64,000 bases of DNA from CALDTK01 sp965215215 (lineage in GTDB: Bacteria > Bacteroidota > Bacteroidia > Chitinophagales > Saprospiraceae), in assembly GCA_965215215.1 (NCBI GenBank), contig OZ244043.1:3844001-3908000 (forward strand). The letters are read 5' to 3'. The notes under the pieces were generated by a model that was not told where the DNA came from, did no database searches, and was given only the letters and a program-made list of their open reading frames with translations. Below are positions 49,988-59,065 of the stretch, piece by piece (positions within the stretch are counted from its first letter, which is position 1; every line of letters starts with the position of its first letter). The translations under genes and the position numbers were made by a program.

Positions 49988-51669
49988 AGTAACGCGGCGT
50001 CGAGGGCGTCGATGAGGGCGTCGCGCTGCTTGAAGTCTTTGCGGAGCTGCGAGACGATGGCGGTGGTTACGTCTTGCCGCGAGCGTCTCGCTACCTCGTC
50101 GACGAGCGAAGCGACCCACTGCGCGGGTGCCTTGCCGAAGTGCTGTCCGAGCTGCTCCCGGATCTTCGTTTCGAGCAGGAGCCGAAAATCTTCGTCGCCG
50201 AGCTTACCGCTGAGCTGGGGTAGGAATTCGCGGATTACGCGCTCGTCCTGACTGCGGTACAGCTCGGCCTCCAGGTCTTGGTACTCGCCCAAGCTGTAAA
50301 GAAGTCGGGCGCGTAGCGCGCGCAGTTGGTCCTCGCGCATCCCGGATCCCGGGAGGCCGTCGAGTGTCGCCCGCAACGCCGCTTCGCGGTCCGTATCGCT
50401 CGCCGCCTCGGTCGCGGACAGGAGGGCGTCGAGCTCCCCGGTGCCGTAGGTAACCGGAGGGCCGTAGGCGCTGAGCAGCTGGGGGTCTCCGGCGGCCTGG
50501 GCCACGGCCAGGAGGAACTGCTGCAGGCGCAGGCGGTTTTCGTCTCCTTCTTGGTGCCGCAGCGCGGCTGTGGCCAGCCGCACGCCGCGTTCGAAGTTGC
50601 CGGCCGCCACCTCGGCCTGTAGGGCACCGCTCACCAGGCGCGGCTGGTCGAGGTGATCGATGAGCAGGCGCTCGGCCTCGCCGGCCAGGTCGTGGGCGTA
50701 GTACAGGTGCATCTGCGCTTCCACGCGGCTCTCGCTGATCCCGAACCGTTCGTTCGCCGCACCGATGGCGGCTACGATAGCTTCGACGTCCGTGTCGAGG
50801 GCATCCTGAAGCCGGTACAGCGCGGGGTCGACCCCCGCCCGGTAGTAGGCCCCGCGTTCGAGCTCCGGCGCGAGCCACGCTTCGATGCGCTCGATGAGCA
50901 CGGGGGGCGGACCGGCCTGCACGATCGCGGCCAGCTCGTCGATACACGTACTTACGTATTTCGCTAAGTCGACGCGCACCCGCTCCGACTTGGAGATGAG
51001 GACCACCAGTTTGGGGATAAGCGTCGTGTTGAGCTCGTAGAGGTCCAGAAACGCCTTCTCGGCCAACCAGGCTTCGCGCTGGCCGGCGAACTGGTTGAGC
51101 GCGTCGGTGATCCGTTTCGCCTCGCGCGGGCTGAAGCGTTTGCCGGAGCGCGAGAGGAGGTTGGTGACCACCTGCTCGAAGCGGTTGTTGATCGTCAGCG
51201 ACTGGGCGAAGCGTACTTTCAGGTCGAGCGCGAACTCCGCGTGACCCCGCGCGTACTGCGCCACGAACTCGCGCAGCTCGTGCTCGTCGATGGAATTGAG
51301 CAGGCGCTTTATGCTAACGACCTGCCGCTTGGCGGGACTCGCACCCGCGGCGCGGGCGCGGGGCTGCTTGCGGAGGTGTACCACCGCGAGTAAGGCGGCC
51401 AGGTGCGGGCACTGTTGGTGTTCGGTGAAGTCGGGGCAGTCGCAGCGGTAATCCTTGAGCTTGCGCCCCGTGAGCTGTAGCTCGGTCTCGAACTCCGCGT
51501 ACTTAGCGACCCAGAGCCCGCCGCCCCGTTCGTCGACCTTGAACCCGGCGCCGTCGCGTAGGGTTTGTCCGGCGACCACGTGCTCGTCGCGCAGCCTTTC
51601 GAGCGCCTCCTCGAGCGATAGGCGCACGAACGCCGGTGCGGGTGGGGTAGCTCTACGGCTTGGGGACAT
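49984..51669 (-). CDS. SWIM zinc-finger protein with TPR-like helical body
   Basis: The start is the ATG at 51669 (MSPSRRATPPAP), giving 561 residues. The SWIM zinc finger (CxCxnCxH) is in YRCDCPDFTEHQQCPHL near residue 90, after an N-terminal beta region. The remainder is helical with repeat-like segments that suggest TPR/HEAT packing. SWIM fingers bind DNA or protein; function here is unknown. It is coupled to rlmH by a TTGA overlap. Confidence 0.82.
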   Translation of the reverse strand: MSPSRRATPPAPAFVRLSLEEALERLRDEHVVAGQTLRDGAGFKVDERGGGLWVAKYAEFETELQLTGRKLKDYRCDCPDFTEHQQCPHLAALLAVVHLRKQPRARAAGASPAKRQVVSIKRLLNSIDEHELREFVAQYARGHAEFALDLKVRFAQSLTINNRFEQVVTNLLSRSGKRFSPREAKRITDALNQFAGQREAWLAEKAFLDLYELNTTLIPKLVVLISKSERVRVDLAKYVSTCIDELAAIVQAGPPPVLIERIEAWLAPELERGAYYRAGVDPALYRLQDALDTDVEAIVAAIGAANERFGISESRVEAQMHLYYAHDLAGEAERLLIDHLDQPRLVSGALQAEVAAGNFERGVRLATAALRHQEGDENRLRLQQFLLAVAQAAGDPQLLSAYGPPVTYGTGELDALLSATEAASDTDREAALRATLDGLPGSGMREDQLRALRARLLYSLGEYQDLEAELYRSQDERVIREFLPQLSGKLGDEDFRLLLETKIREQLGQHFGKAPAQWVASLVDEVARRSRQDVTTAIVSQLRKDFKQRDALIDALDAALL

Positions 51670-51741
51670 AGGAAAAGGGTGTACAAAATCGCACCCCAGG
51701 ATTGAGGCCGGTTGTTGAGAAGCAAACGGTAAACTTACGGC

Positions 51742-52248
51742 ATGAAGCAGTTCCTGCTCGTTAGACACGCGAAGAGCGATTGGTCCGACGATTCCCTCAC
51801 CGATTTCGAGCGCCCGCTCGCCGAGCGCGGCGAACACGACGCTCCCCTCATGGCCGCGTACATCAAGGAGCGTGGGTTGCGCCCCACCTTCGTCCTGGCG
51901 AGTCCGGCCAGGCGCGCCTACACCACGGCGCGTACCTTCGCCGACACGCTAGGTATCCCCGAAAACGACCTCGCGACCGAGGAGGAGTTGTACGAGGCGA
52001 GCGCGCAGCGGGTGCTCAGCGCGGTGCTCGGGCTACCGGAAACCACGGACTTCGCGGCGGTGTTCGGGCACAATCCGGCCTTCACGTACCTGGTCAGCGA
52101 TTTCACCCCGGAGTACGTGAGCAACGTGCCTACCTGTGGGGTAGCGCACCTCGTATCGGAGGCAACGCAGTGGAACCGAGTTAGCACCGCCAATACGGTG
52201 CTCCGGAAGCTCTACACGCCGAAAGCGGTCTTGGATGCGTACGCCTGA
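51742..52248 (+). CDS. sixA: SixA-type phosphohistidine phosphatase
   Basis: This 168-residue minimal histidine phosphatase starts MKQFLLVRHAKSDWSD (catalytic His9), has RPLAERGEHDAPLMA, LASPARRAYTTART and the second His in VFGHNPAFTYL. SixA proteins dephosphorylate phosphohistidine domains. Its 3' end overlaps the DUF4296 gene by 14 bp, and a two-component pair follows, though a functional link is only positional. Confidence 0.88.
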   Translation: MKQFLLVRHAKSDWSDDSLTDFERPLAERGEHDAPLMAAYIKERGLRPTFVLASPARRAYTTARTFADTLGIPENDLATEEELYEASAQRVLSAVLGLPETTDFAAVFGHNPAFTYLVSDFTPEYVSNVPTCGVAHLVSEATQWNRVSTANTVLRKLYTPKAVLDAYA

Positions 52249-52609
52249 GCTACCGCCGCCGCGCTGGCGCGCCTTGTACCTCGCGCTCTGTGTGGCGGTT
52301 GCGGCGTGCGGGAGCTCGGCCCAGGCGGAAGCGAAGCCCGAGGAGGAGGAGTTGGAGATCTTGACGCACGCCCTCGTGATCGAAGCGGTGCTACAAGATT
52401 TCTCCCTGGTCCGCAAAGACAGCCTCGCCGAACGCTACTACGCGCAACTCTACGATCGCTTCGGGATCTCGGAGGCGGGCCTCGACGAGTTACGCAGACG
52501 CTACAGCCAAGATCCGAAGTTGTGGGTGGTGGCGGCCGACACGCTGAACGCGCGTATCGAAGCCCACCGCGATTCGCTCGGGGCGCTTCTTAACGTGGGC
52601 GTAAACTAG
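52235..52609 (+). CDS. DUF4296-type lipoprotein
   Basis: This 124-residue protein has a lipoprotein signal ending VAVAACG. A helical domain (EILTHALVIEAVLQDFSLVR, YYAQLYDRFGISEAGLDELR, YSQDPKLW) matches the DUF4296 family found in Bacteroidota. The function is unknown. It overlaps sixA and precedes the response-regulator promoter region by about 20 bp. Confidence 0.8.
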   Translation: MRTPELPPPRWRALYLALCVAVAACGSSAQAEAKPEEEELEILTHALVIEAVLQDFSLVRKDSLAERYYAQLYDRFGISEAGLDELRRRYSQDPKLWVVAADTLNARIEAHRDSLGALLNVGVN

Positions 52610-52659
52610 AGCGAACGTCAATCCGCTACCTTGTGCCGGTTCAATCCTGCACCCCGTAC

Positions 52660-53340
52660 ATGGCAGCTACTTCCATCCTCATCGTCGACGACGAACCCGA
52701 TATCCTAGAGTTTCTTCAGTACAATTTAGAGAAGGAAGGCTACCTGGTCAACGTTGCGAGCAACGGGGCCGAAGGCCTCGAGGCGGCGAAGCAGTTGCGA
52801 CCCGATTTGATCGTGCTCGACATCATGATGCCGGAGCTCGACGGGGTGGAGGTGTGCCGACGCCTGCGGGCCGACCCCATCTTCAACGACACGCTCATCA
52901 CCTTCCTCACCGCGCGTCAGGAGGACTACTCCCAGATTGCGGCCCTCGAACAGGGGGGGGACGATTACATCTCCAAGCCGATCAAGCCCCGCATCCTGGT
53001 GGCGCGAATCAAAGCGATGCTGCGCCGGCGGGGTGAGTCGGTCGAGGAGGCGACCAACGTGATCCGGGGGGAGGGCCTGCACATCGACCTCGACGGGATG
53101 GTCATCGAGCGGGAGGGCGAGCGGGTGGATCTCCCGCGCAAGGAGTTCGAGCTGCTCCAGCTCCTCGTAAGCAAACCGGGCAAGGTGTTTTCGCGGGACG
53201 AGATTTACCGAAAGGTGTGGGGCACCGACGTCATCGTGGGTAACCGCACCATCGACGTCCACATCCGCAAGCTGCGCGAGAAGCTCGGCGACCAATATAT
53301 CCGCACCATCAAGGGTATCGGATATAAATTCGAATTTTAG
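52660..53340 (+). CDS. OmpR/PhoB-family response regulator
   Basis: The start is the ATG at 52660 (MAATSILIVDDEPD), giving 226 residues. The receiver domain has acidic DDE at 10-12, phosphoacceptor Asp54 (IVLDIMMP) and Lys in ISKPIKP. The winged-helix C-terminus has RKEFELLQLL and TIDVHIRKLREKLG. The cognate kinase starts 4 bp after its stop. A TACCTTGT box 25 bp before the ATG may be the promoter. The regulon is not readable; PhoB-like similarity is general. Confidence 0.93.
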   Translation: MAATSILIVDDEPDILEFLQYNLEKEGYLVNVASNGAEGLEAAKQLRPDLIVLDIMMPELDGVEVCRRLRADPIFNDTLITFLTARQEDYSQIAALEQGGDDYISKPIKPRILVARIKAMLRRRGESVEEATNVIRGEGLHIDLDGMVIEREGERVDLPRKEFELLQLLVSKPGKVFSRDEIYRKVWGTDVIVGNRTIDVHIRKLREKLGDQYIRTIKGIGYKFEF

Positions 53341-53343
53341 GCT

Positions 53344-54420
53344 ATGGCAATAGGCTCTCTTCCGAGTGGCGACAGCAAGCTCAAAAATCCGACCCCACAA
53401 CAGATCGCCTTCTACGCGGCGAGCCTGAGCGCCGCCGCGCTGGGTTCGGCGCTGCTCGTGCTGGTGGCCATCGACCGCCTGGATTGGGTGTACGTGCCGC
53501 TGATCGCCCTACTGGCGGGCGTTATCAGCTACCTCATTTTTCTGGGGTACCTGCGGCGCTACATCTACCGCAAGATCAAGCTGGTCTACAAAACCATCCA
53601 CCAGCACAAACTTACCCCGGAGGAGAAGTCGAGTGCGGTGAACGTGCGCGAGGACATCATCGAGCAAGTGGAGCAGGACGTATCCTCCTGGATCGAGGAG
53701 CAAAATCGCCAAATCGCAGAGTTGCGCCGCTTCGACGAGTACCGACAGCGCTTCTTGGGCGACATCAGCCACGAGCTCAAAACCCCCATCTTCAATGTGC
53801 AGGGCTACCTCGAGACGCTGCTCGACGGGGCCATCGACGACGCGGAGGTGCGTACCAACTACGTACACAAGGCCGCGCGTAACGTAGAGCGCCTCAATAC
53901 GATCGTGGAGGACCTGGAGAGCATCAGCCGCCTGGAGAACGGCAAGGAGGTACTCGACATCCAAGTGTTCGGCATTCGAGAACTAACGGAAGAAGTCTTT
54001 GAGGAGCTATCGCTCAAAGCGAGCCAACGCGACATCACGCTTGCGCTAAAACAGGGGGCAGCCACCAACTTCAGCGTGCTGGCCGACCGCGAGAACATCC
54101 GCCAGGTACTCATCAACCTGGTGAACAACTCGTTGAAGTACGGCCGCGAGGACGGGCAGACGAAGGTGAGCTTCTACGACATGGACAAGCGGATCCTCGT
54201 GGAGGTGGCCGATAACGGGATCGGTATCCGGGAAGGGCATTTGAATCGAATCTTTGAACGATTTTACCGCGTTGATAAATCTCGGAGTCGCGCGGCGGGC
54301 GGCTCCGGCCTCGGCCTCGCGATCGTCAAGCACATCATCGAGGCGCACGAGCAAACCGTCAACGTGCGCAGTAGCACCGACCTCGGCAGCACCTTCGGCT
54401 TTACGTTGCAAAAGGCGTAG
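53344..54420 (+). CDS. PhoR-like sensor histidine kinase
   Basis: This 358-residue kinase has two membrane helices (about 23-43 and 48-68) with almost no periplasmic loop. A short linker leads to the H-box FLGDISHELKTP (His143), N-box LINLVNNSLKYG, G1 VADNGIGI, F-box and G2 GSGLGLAIVKHII. With so small a sensor region it probably senses membrane state or a partner protein. It forms a two-gene unit with the upstream response regulator. Confidence 0.93.
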   Translation: MAIGSLPSGDSKLKNPTPQQIAFYAASLSAAALGSALLVLVAIDRLDWVYVPLIALLAGVISYLIFLGYLRRYIYRKIKLVYKTIHQHKLTPEEKSSAVNVREDIIEQVEQDVSSWIEEQNRQIAELRRFDEYRQRFLGDISHELKTPIFNVQGYLETLLDGAIDDAEVRTNYVHKAARNVERLNTIVEDLESISRLENGKEVLDIQVFGIRELTEEVFEELSLKASQRDITLALKQGAATNFSVLADRENIRQVLINLVNNSLKYGREDGQTKVSFYDMDKRILVEVADNGIGIREGHLNRIFERFYRVDKSRSRAAGGSGLGLAIVKHIIEAHEQTVNVRSSTDLGSTFGFTLQKA

Positions 54421-54431
54421 GCGGCTGCACG

Positions 54432-54439
54432 TACCTTTG
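54432..54439 (+). promoter_or_regulatory. -7 promoter element TACCTTTG before the ABC-F gene
   Basis: This is a perfect TAnnTTTG match between the kinase stop and the ABC-F ATG, ending 8 bp before the start codon. It predicts a nearly leaderless mRNA. Confidence 0.55.
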
Positions 54440-54447
54440 TTCCGTTT

Positions 54448-56388
54448 ATGATTTCAGCCCAATCCGTTTACCTACAGTACGGCGACCGCGTTTTGTTCGA
54501 CCGCGTTAACCTCACCATTAAGCCGGGTCAGAAAGTCGGACTGGTGGGGCGCAACGGGGCCGGTAAGTCCACCCTGCTCAAGATCATCCTCGGCGAACTG
54601 AGTCCGATGGAGGGCTCGGTGGCCATCCCGAACGACGCGCGGCTCAGTTACCTGCACCAGGATCTCGATCCGCCGAAGGACCGCACGGTCCGTGAGCTCG
54701 CCGAGAGCGCCTTCGACGACCTGCGGGCCTTGGAGGGGGAGCTGGCCGAGGTCGAGCACCAGGTGGAGACGCGGACCGACTACGAGAGCGACGCGTACAT
54801 CGGCCTGCTCGAGCGGCTCAGCGGCCTGCACGAGCGTATCCACCTGATGGGCGCGGGCGAGCAGGACGCCCAGATCGAGCAGGTGCTGCGCGGACTCGGC
54901 TTCGGGGCCCAAGACTTCGACCGGACGCTCGGTACGTTTTCGGGGGGCTGGCAGATGCGTGCCGAGCTGGCCAAAATGCTGCTCGGTAAACCGGACTACC
55001 TCTTTCTCGATGAGCCGACCAACCACCTCGACATCGAGTCGATCCTGTGGCTCGAGAAGTGGTTGATGGAGTACGAGGGCGCGGTGATCACGATCTCGCA
55101 CGACCGCACTTTCCTCGACAACGTAACCCGGCGTACCGTCGAAATCGAGGCCGCGCGGCTGCAGGATTACGCCGTAGGTTTCTCGAAGTACGAGGAGCTA
55201 CGCGCCGAGCGACGCGGGATCTTGGAGGCGAGCGCTAAGAACCAGGCGAAGATGATCGCCGACCGCGAGCGAACCATCAAGCGTTTTGCCGCGAAGGCCA
55301 CCAAAACGAAGATGGCGCAGAGCATGCAGAAAAAGCTCGATAAGGTAGACCGGATCGAGCTCGACGTGCTCGATACCTCATCGATGAAGCTGCGTTTCCC
55401 CGAGCCGCCCCGGGCCGGCGACGTAGCACTGGCCGGCGAGGGGATCGCGAAATCGTACGGGGATAAATGCGTGCTCGAACACGTCGATTTTCAGCTACGT
55501 CGCGGTGAACGCGTCGCTTTCGTAGGGCAGAACGGGCAGGGGAAAACGACGTTAGCCAAAATTTTGATCGGGCAGTTGAGGCCTACGCGAGGCGAAGTGA
55601 TACCGGGTTTCAACGTGGAGCTCGGTTACTACGCGCAGGACCAGAGCGACAGTCTCGACGGGGAGTTGACTCTGTTGGAAACGCTCGAGCACATAAGTCC
55701 ACCCGAAATGCGGACCCAGCTCCGGAATGTGCTCGGTACGATGATGTTCTCCGGGGCCGACCACGATAAAAAAGTGAAGGTACTCAGCGGGGGGGAGCGC
55801 GCGCGCCTAGCGATGGCGGCCCTGCTATTGCAGCCGAGCAACGTGCTCGTACTCGACGAGCCTACCAACCACCTCGACATGCGCTCGAAGGACGTGCTCA
55901 AGGAAGCGGTGCGTGACTATAAGGGCGCGCTGGTGATCGTGAGCCACGACCGCGATTTTTTGAGCGGGCTCACCGATCAGGTGCTGGAGTTTCGCGAGGG
56001 TCAGGTACAGATGCACCTCGGCGATATCGAGGAGTACCTCAGCAAGCGGGAGATGGAGGATATGCGGGCGGTAGAATTGTCCACCCCGAAGCAAGCTTCG
56101 GGTAACGGTACCGCCGTAGCGACGGCCGTTGCCGAAGCACCCGCGAAGGCGCAGGTGAGCGACGGGGAGCGCAAGCAGCGACACCGAGCCGTGCAGCAAG
56201 CCGAACGCGAGATCGACAAACTCGAAAAACAGGCTAGCGAGCTCGAAACCAAGCTCGCGGACCCAGCTTACTACGGCAAGCCCGAAGCCCAGGCGACGAT
56301 TGCCGACCACGGGAAAATTCAGCGAAAGCTAGCCCGCGCCATGGAGGCCTGGGAGCTGGCGCAAGGTGCGTACGACGAAATCTCATAG
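54448..56388 (+). CDS. ABC-F family ATPase (ribosome-associated, Uup/YdiF-like)
   Basis: This 646-residue protein has two ABC domains and no membrane segment. Domain 1 has Walker A GRNGAGKST, signature FSGGW and Walker B YLFLDEPTNHLD. The interdomain linker (about 235-310) is charged and helical, matching the P-site interaction motif. Domain 2 has GQNGQGKTT, LSGGERARL and VLVLDEPTNHLD. A C-terminal coiled coil (AVQQAEREIDKLEKQ) resembles Uup. ABC-F proteins act on stalled ribosomes. A resistance role is possible but unsupported. Confidence 0.93.
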   Translation: MISAQSVYLQYGDRVLFDRVNLTIKPGQKVGLVGRNGAGKSTLLKIILGELSPMEGSVAIPNDARLSYLHQDLDPPKDRTVRELAESAFDDLRALEGELAEVEHQVETRTDYESDAYIGLLERLSGLHERIHLMGAGEQDAQIEQVLRGLGFGAQDFDRTLGTFSGGWQMRAELAKMLLGKPDYLFLDEPTNHLDIESILWLEKWLMEYEGAVITISHDRTFLDNVTRRTVEIEAARLQDYAVGFSKYEELRAERRGILEASAKNQAKMIADRERTIKRFAAKATKTKMAQSMQKKLDKVDRIELDVLDTSSMKLRFPEPPRAGDVALAGEGIAKSYGDKCVLEHVDFQLRRGERVAFVGQNGQGKTTLAKILIGQLRPTRGEVIPGFNVELGYYAQDQSDSLDGELTLLETLEHISPPEMRTQLRNVLGTMMFSGADHDKKVKVLSGGERARLAMAALLLQPSNVLVLDEPTNHLDMRSKDVLKEAVRDYKGALVIVSHDRDFLSGLTDQVLEFREGQVQMHLGDIEEYLSKREMEDMRAVELSTPKQASGNGTAVATAVAEAPAKAQVSDGERKQRHRAVQQAEREIDKLEKQASELETKLADPAYYGKPEAQATIADHGKIQRKLARAMEAWELAQGAYDEIS

Positions 56389-56391
56389 ACG

Positions 56392-57096
56392 GTGGCCAGG
56401 ATTGCATACTTAGGGTACGGCCGCATGGGCCAACTCATCGCCGAAATCGCCTCGGAGCGGGGACACCACAAAGCCTTCGTGCTCGAGGCGGAGACCGACG
56501 TGGCGGTGCTCGACTGGTCGGTCGTCGACGTGGCGATCGACTTCAGTCAGCCGAAAGTCGCCGAAGGCCTCTGCGAGCTCGCCGTCGAAGCCGGCGTGTC
56601 GGTGGTGAGTGGGACTACGGGCTGGGATCCCGAAGAGCTGATGCGGCGGGTGCTCCTCGAAAACCAATCCGCCTTTCTGCACGCCACGAATATGAGCGTA
56701 GGCGTTAATGTCGCTTTTGCCGCAAACGCGCTCATGGCGCGGCTGCTCGGCCGCGCCGGCGGTTACAGAGCAGGTATCGTAGAGACGCACCACGAGCACA
56801 AGCTCGACGCACCGAGTGGTACGGCGGTAACGTTGGCCGAGGGCGTAGCCTCCGCCCTGCCGATGTACGCGAGCCGCGACGCCGTCCCTACCGAGAGTAT
56901 TCGCGAGGGTGAAATCTTCGGGATTCACGAAGTTAGCTACACCTCCGAGGAAGACGTGCTTTCGCTAAAACACGAGGCGAAATCGCGCCGCGGCTTCGCA
57001 CTCGGTGCGGTACTCGCCGCGGAGTACCTCTTCCGTAAACGGGGCATCTTTACCATGTCCGACGTGCTCGGCCTCAGCGAAGGCGCTATCGATTGA
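56392..57096 (+). CDS. dapB: 4-hydroxy-tetrahydrodipicolinate reductase
   Basis: This 234-residue enzyme of lysine/meso-DAP synthesis starts at GTG 56392, 3 bp after the ABC-F stop. It has a short Rossmann start (IAYLGYGRMGQLIAE) and the substrate motif THHEHKLDAPSGTA. It is shorter than the roughly 270-residue E. coli enzyme but matches the compact Bacteroidota DapB form. One dispersed-motif copy encodes VLSLKHEA. Confidence 0.94.
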   Translation: MARIAYLGYGRMGQLIAEIASERGHHKAFVLEAETDVAVLDWSVVDVAIDFSQPKVAEGLCELAVEAGVSVVSGTTGWDPEELMRRVLLENQSAFLHATNMSVGVNVAFAANALMARLLGRAGGYRAGIVETHHEHKLDAPSGTAVTLAEGVASALPMYASRDAVPTESIREGEIFGIHEVSYTSEEDVLSLKHEAKSRRGFALGAVLAAEYLFRKRGIFTMSDVLGLSEGAID

Positions 57097-58181
57097 GAAC
57101 GGTCCTTTACATCCTGCTCGCACTCGTTGGCACGGTGGTGCTGTACGTGGCGATCGCGCTCGCCAGGGGGACGTACGTAGACTGGCGACCGACCGGGATC
57201 GTACCCGCGGTCGCACTCGGGGAGCCCGCCGCACGGGATACGCTGCGCGACAGCACCTTTACTTTTCTCACCTGGAACGTGGGCTACGGGGGACTGGGCG
57301 CGGGCGCCGATTTCTTCCTAGACGCGGGCGGCTTCTACTTTTCGCACGGTAGGATGGTCCACTCCTCCGAGGACGACGTAGAGCTGTACATGCGCGGGAT
57401 CACCCAACAGCTCGAGGCCACGCAGGTCGACTTCGCGTTGCTGCAGGAGGTGGATTCGTCTAGCGCGCGCTCGTACCACCGACCGGAGTTGTTCGAACTG
57501 GCGGACACGAAGCCCGGTTTCAGCGCCGTCTTCACGCCCAATTACATCAACGAGCGGGTACCGATTCCCGTGTTCGAGCCCTGGCAGGTCTACGGAGACG
57601 TGTACAGCGGTTTGCTCAACCTAACGCGCTACGCGCCACTGAGCTCGGAGCGGCACCAGCTCCCCGGTGAGTTCGGTTGGCCGGACCGCGTGTTTCAGTT
57701 GGACAGGTGCCTGCTGGTGCAGCGCTTCCCGCTCGCGAACGGGAAGACGTTGACCGTGATCAACCTGCACCTCTCCGCCTACGACGACGGTCAGCTAAAG
57801 GCCGCCCAGCTCGGTTACCTCGCGGAGCTGCTGCGCGGGGAGCAGGCCGCCGGGCGCCTGGTGGTCGTAGGGGGCGACTGGAACCTCGTTCCACCGACGT
57901 TCCCCTACGATAGATTTATGGCGGACCCGGACCGCCGGTACGTGCAGGGCAGCTTACAGGAGAGCTTCCCGGAGCCGGGTTGGCAGTGGATCTACGACGC
58001 GCGCACGCCCTCGAACCGCAAGATCGACAGCCCGTACCTCCGCGACAGCAGCTTCGTTACGATCATCGACATGTTCCTGATCAGTCCGGGCTTACGGGCG
58101 GTGGAGTCGAAGGGGATCCGGCAGGACTTTCAGTTCTCGGACCACCAGCCCGTGTACGTGGAGCTCGCGCTAGAGGAGTAG
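57093..58181 (+). CDS. Membrane-anchored endonuclease/exonuclease/phosphatase-family protein
   Basis: This 362-residue protein starts at a TTG overlapping the dapB stop (TTGA). An N-terminal membrane anchor (TVLYILLALVGTVVLYVAIAL) is followed by an EEP fold: FLTWNVGYGG, LLQEVD, VINLHLSAYDDGQ, VVGGDWNL and the final FSDHQPVYVEL. All metal and catalytic residues of the DNase I-like fold are visible. The substrate may be nucleic acid or a phospholipid-type phosphodiester. Its stop codon lies inside the 3' end of the tRNA-Arg gene on the other strand. Confidence 0.88.
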   Translation: MRTVLYILLALVGTVVLYVAIALARGTYVDWRPTGIVPAVALGEPAARDTLRDSTFTFLTWNVGYGGLGAGADFFLDAGGFYFSHGRMVHSSEDDVELYMRGITQQLEATQVDFALLQEVDSSSARSYHRPELFELADTKPGFSAVFTPNYINERVPIPVFEPWQVYGDVYSGLLNLTRYAPLSSERHQLPGEFGWPDRVFQLDRCLLVQRFPLANGKTLTVINLHLSAYDDGQLKAAQLGYLAELLRGEQAAGRLVVVGGDWNLVPPTFPYDRFMADPDRRYVQGSLQESFPEPGWQWIYDARTPSNRKIDSPYLRDSSFVTIIDMFLISPGLRAVESKGIRQDFQFSDHQPVYVELALEE

Positions 58182-58250
58182 CCACGCCTGGACTCGAACC
58201 AGGATCTAGCGTTTAGGAAACGCCTATTCTATCCCTTGAACTACGCGGCC
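58179..58250 (-). tRNA. tRNA-Arg (anticodon CCU)
   Basis: A 72-nt cloverleaf is readable on the minus strand. The acceptor is GGCCGCG/CGTGGCT and the D arm is GTTC/GAAT. The anticodon stem GGCGT/ACGCT carries loop TTCCTAA (anticodon CCT). The variable loop is AGAT, the T arm is CCTGG-TTCGAGT-CCAGG, and the discriminator is A. No CCA is encoded. Its 5' half is also the end of the rrf2 reading frame, and its 3' end shares 3 bp with the opposite-strand nuclease gene's stop. It decodes AGG. Confidence 0.93.
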
Positions 58251-58736
58251 GGTATCTGCAGCGAAACTAGGCTCGCCCGTGGGTAAAGGTACCTTCCCGA
58301 GCAGCGTCAGCGAACTCTCCCGCTCATTTCCGATTAGATCGGCCAAACTCACGTTAGCGAGCATACGGTCTACCGAGGATTGGACCATCCGCCACAGGGA
58401 GCGCACGCTGCAGTCTACCGAGTTGGTGCACAGGCGCTCACCGTCGGTGTGATCCGAACAAAAGGACTGGTCGAAGAGGCGACCACCGAGCGCAGCGAGG
58501 ACTTCGCCGACGTTGATCTCCCCGGGAGTACGGGTAAGTTGATACCCGCCGCGGTTGCCGCGGCGCGAGCCAACGTAGCCACCGAGCCGCAGGATGCGGA
58601 TGACTTTACCGGCGTGACTCATAGAAATGCCCTCTAGCTCAGCGAGTTCCGCGGTGGTCAGGCCCGCGTCGCCGCGCTGCCGCGCCAGACGCAGGAGCAA
58701 CCGCAGGCCGTATTCGTCGTGTGCGCTGAGCTTCAT
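58224..58736 (-). CDS. Rrf2-family Fe-S-type transcriptional regulator of the suf operon
   Basis: This 170-residue winged-helix regulator starts MKLSAHDEYGLRLLLRLA, with the recognition helix around GISMSHAGKVIRILR and wing GNRGGYQLTR. Cys93, Cys103 and Cys109 form the metal-ligand pattern of IscR/NsrR-like sensors, so it probably binds an Fe-S cluster and reports cluster status to the operon. Its last nine codons and stop lie inside the tRNA-Arg gene on the same strand. The stop TAG falls in the tRNA D arm. Confidence 0.9.
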   Translation of the reverse strand: MKLSAHDEYGLRLLLRLARQRGDAGLTTAELAELEGISMSHAGKVIRILRLGGYVGSRRGNRGGYQLTRTPGEINVGEVLAALGGRLFDQSFCSDHTDGERLCTNSVDCSVRSLWRMVQSSVDRMLANVSLADLIGNERESSLTLLGKVPLPTGEPSFAADTGRVVQGIE

Positions 58737-58738
58737 AG

Positions 58739-59065
58739 CTAAAACATGTCGAGTTCGAGCTTCGCCTCCTCACTCATGCGCTCTTTCGACCAGGGAGGAT
58801 CGTAGACGAGGGAGAGGTCCACGTCGTTAACCCCCTCCACGCTAGCTACCTTCTCCTGGACTTCGAGGGGTAGCGTACCGGCTACGGGGCACATGGGGGA
58901 GGTGAGCGTCATGGTGACCTTGACGAGACCACCCTCGCGGATGTCGATGTCGTAGATCAGCCCGAGCTCGTAAACGTCGACCGGGATCTCCGGGTCGAAA
59001 ACCGTCTTGAGTTCGGCGATGATAGCTTGCTTCAGCTCGTCGGTGTGTGCAGGGGCCGGGATCAT
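58739..59065 (-). CDS. SUF-associated DUF59/MIP18-family protein (SufT-like)
   Basis: This 108-residue DUF59 protein has TVFDPEIPVDVYELGLIYDI and the conserved TSPMCPVAGTLP loop with its Cys. Such proteins help load or carry Fe-S clusters. It overlaps sufE by 4 bp and sits 2 bp before rrf2. It lacks an N-terminal extension, fitting the SUF-operon subgroup. Confidence 0.92.
   Translation of the reverse strand: MIPAPAHTDELKQAIIAELKTVFDPEIPVDVYELGLIYDIDIREGGLVKVTMTLTSPMCPVAGTLPLEVQEKVASVEGVNDVDLSLVYDPPWSKERMSEEAKLELDMF

Noticed and set aside
54448..56388. ABC-F gene as an antibiotic-resistance determinant
   Set aside because: Domain layout and C-terminal coil resemble housekeeping Uup/YdiF types, and there is no resistance-gene context.
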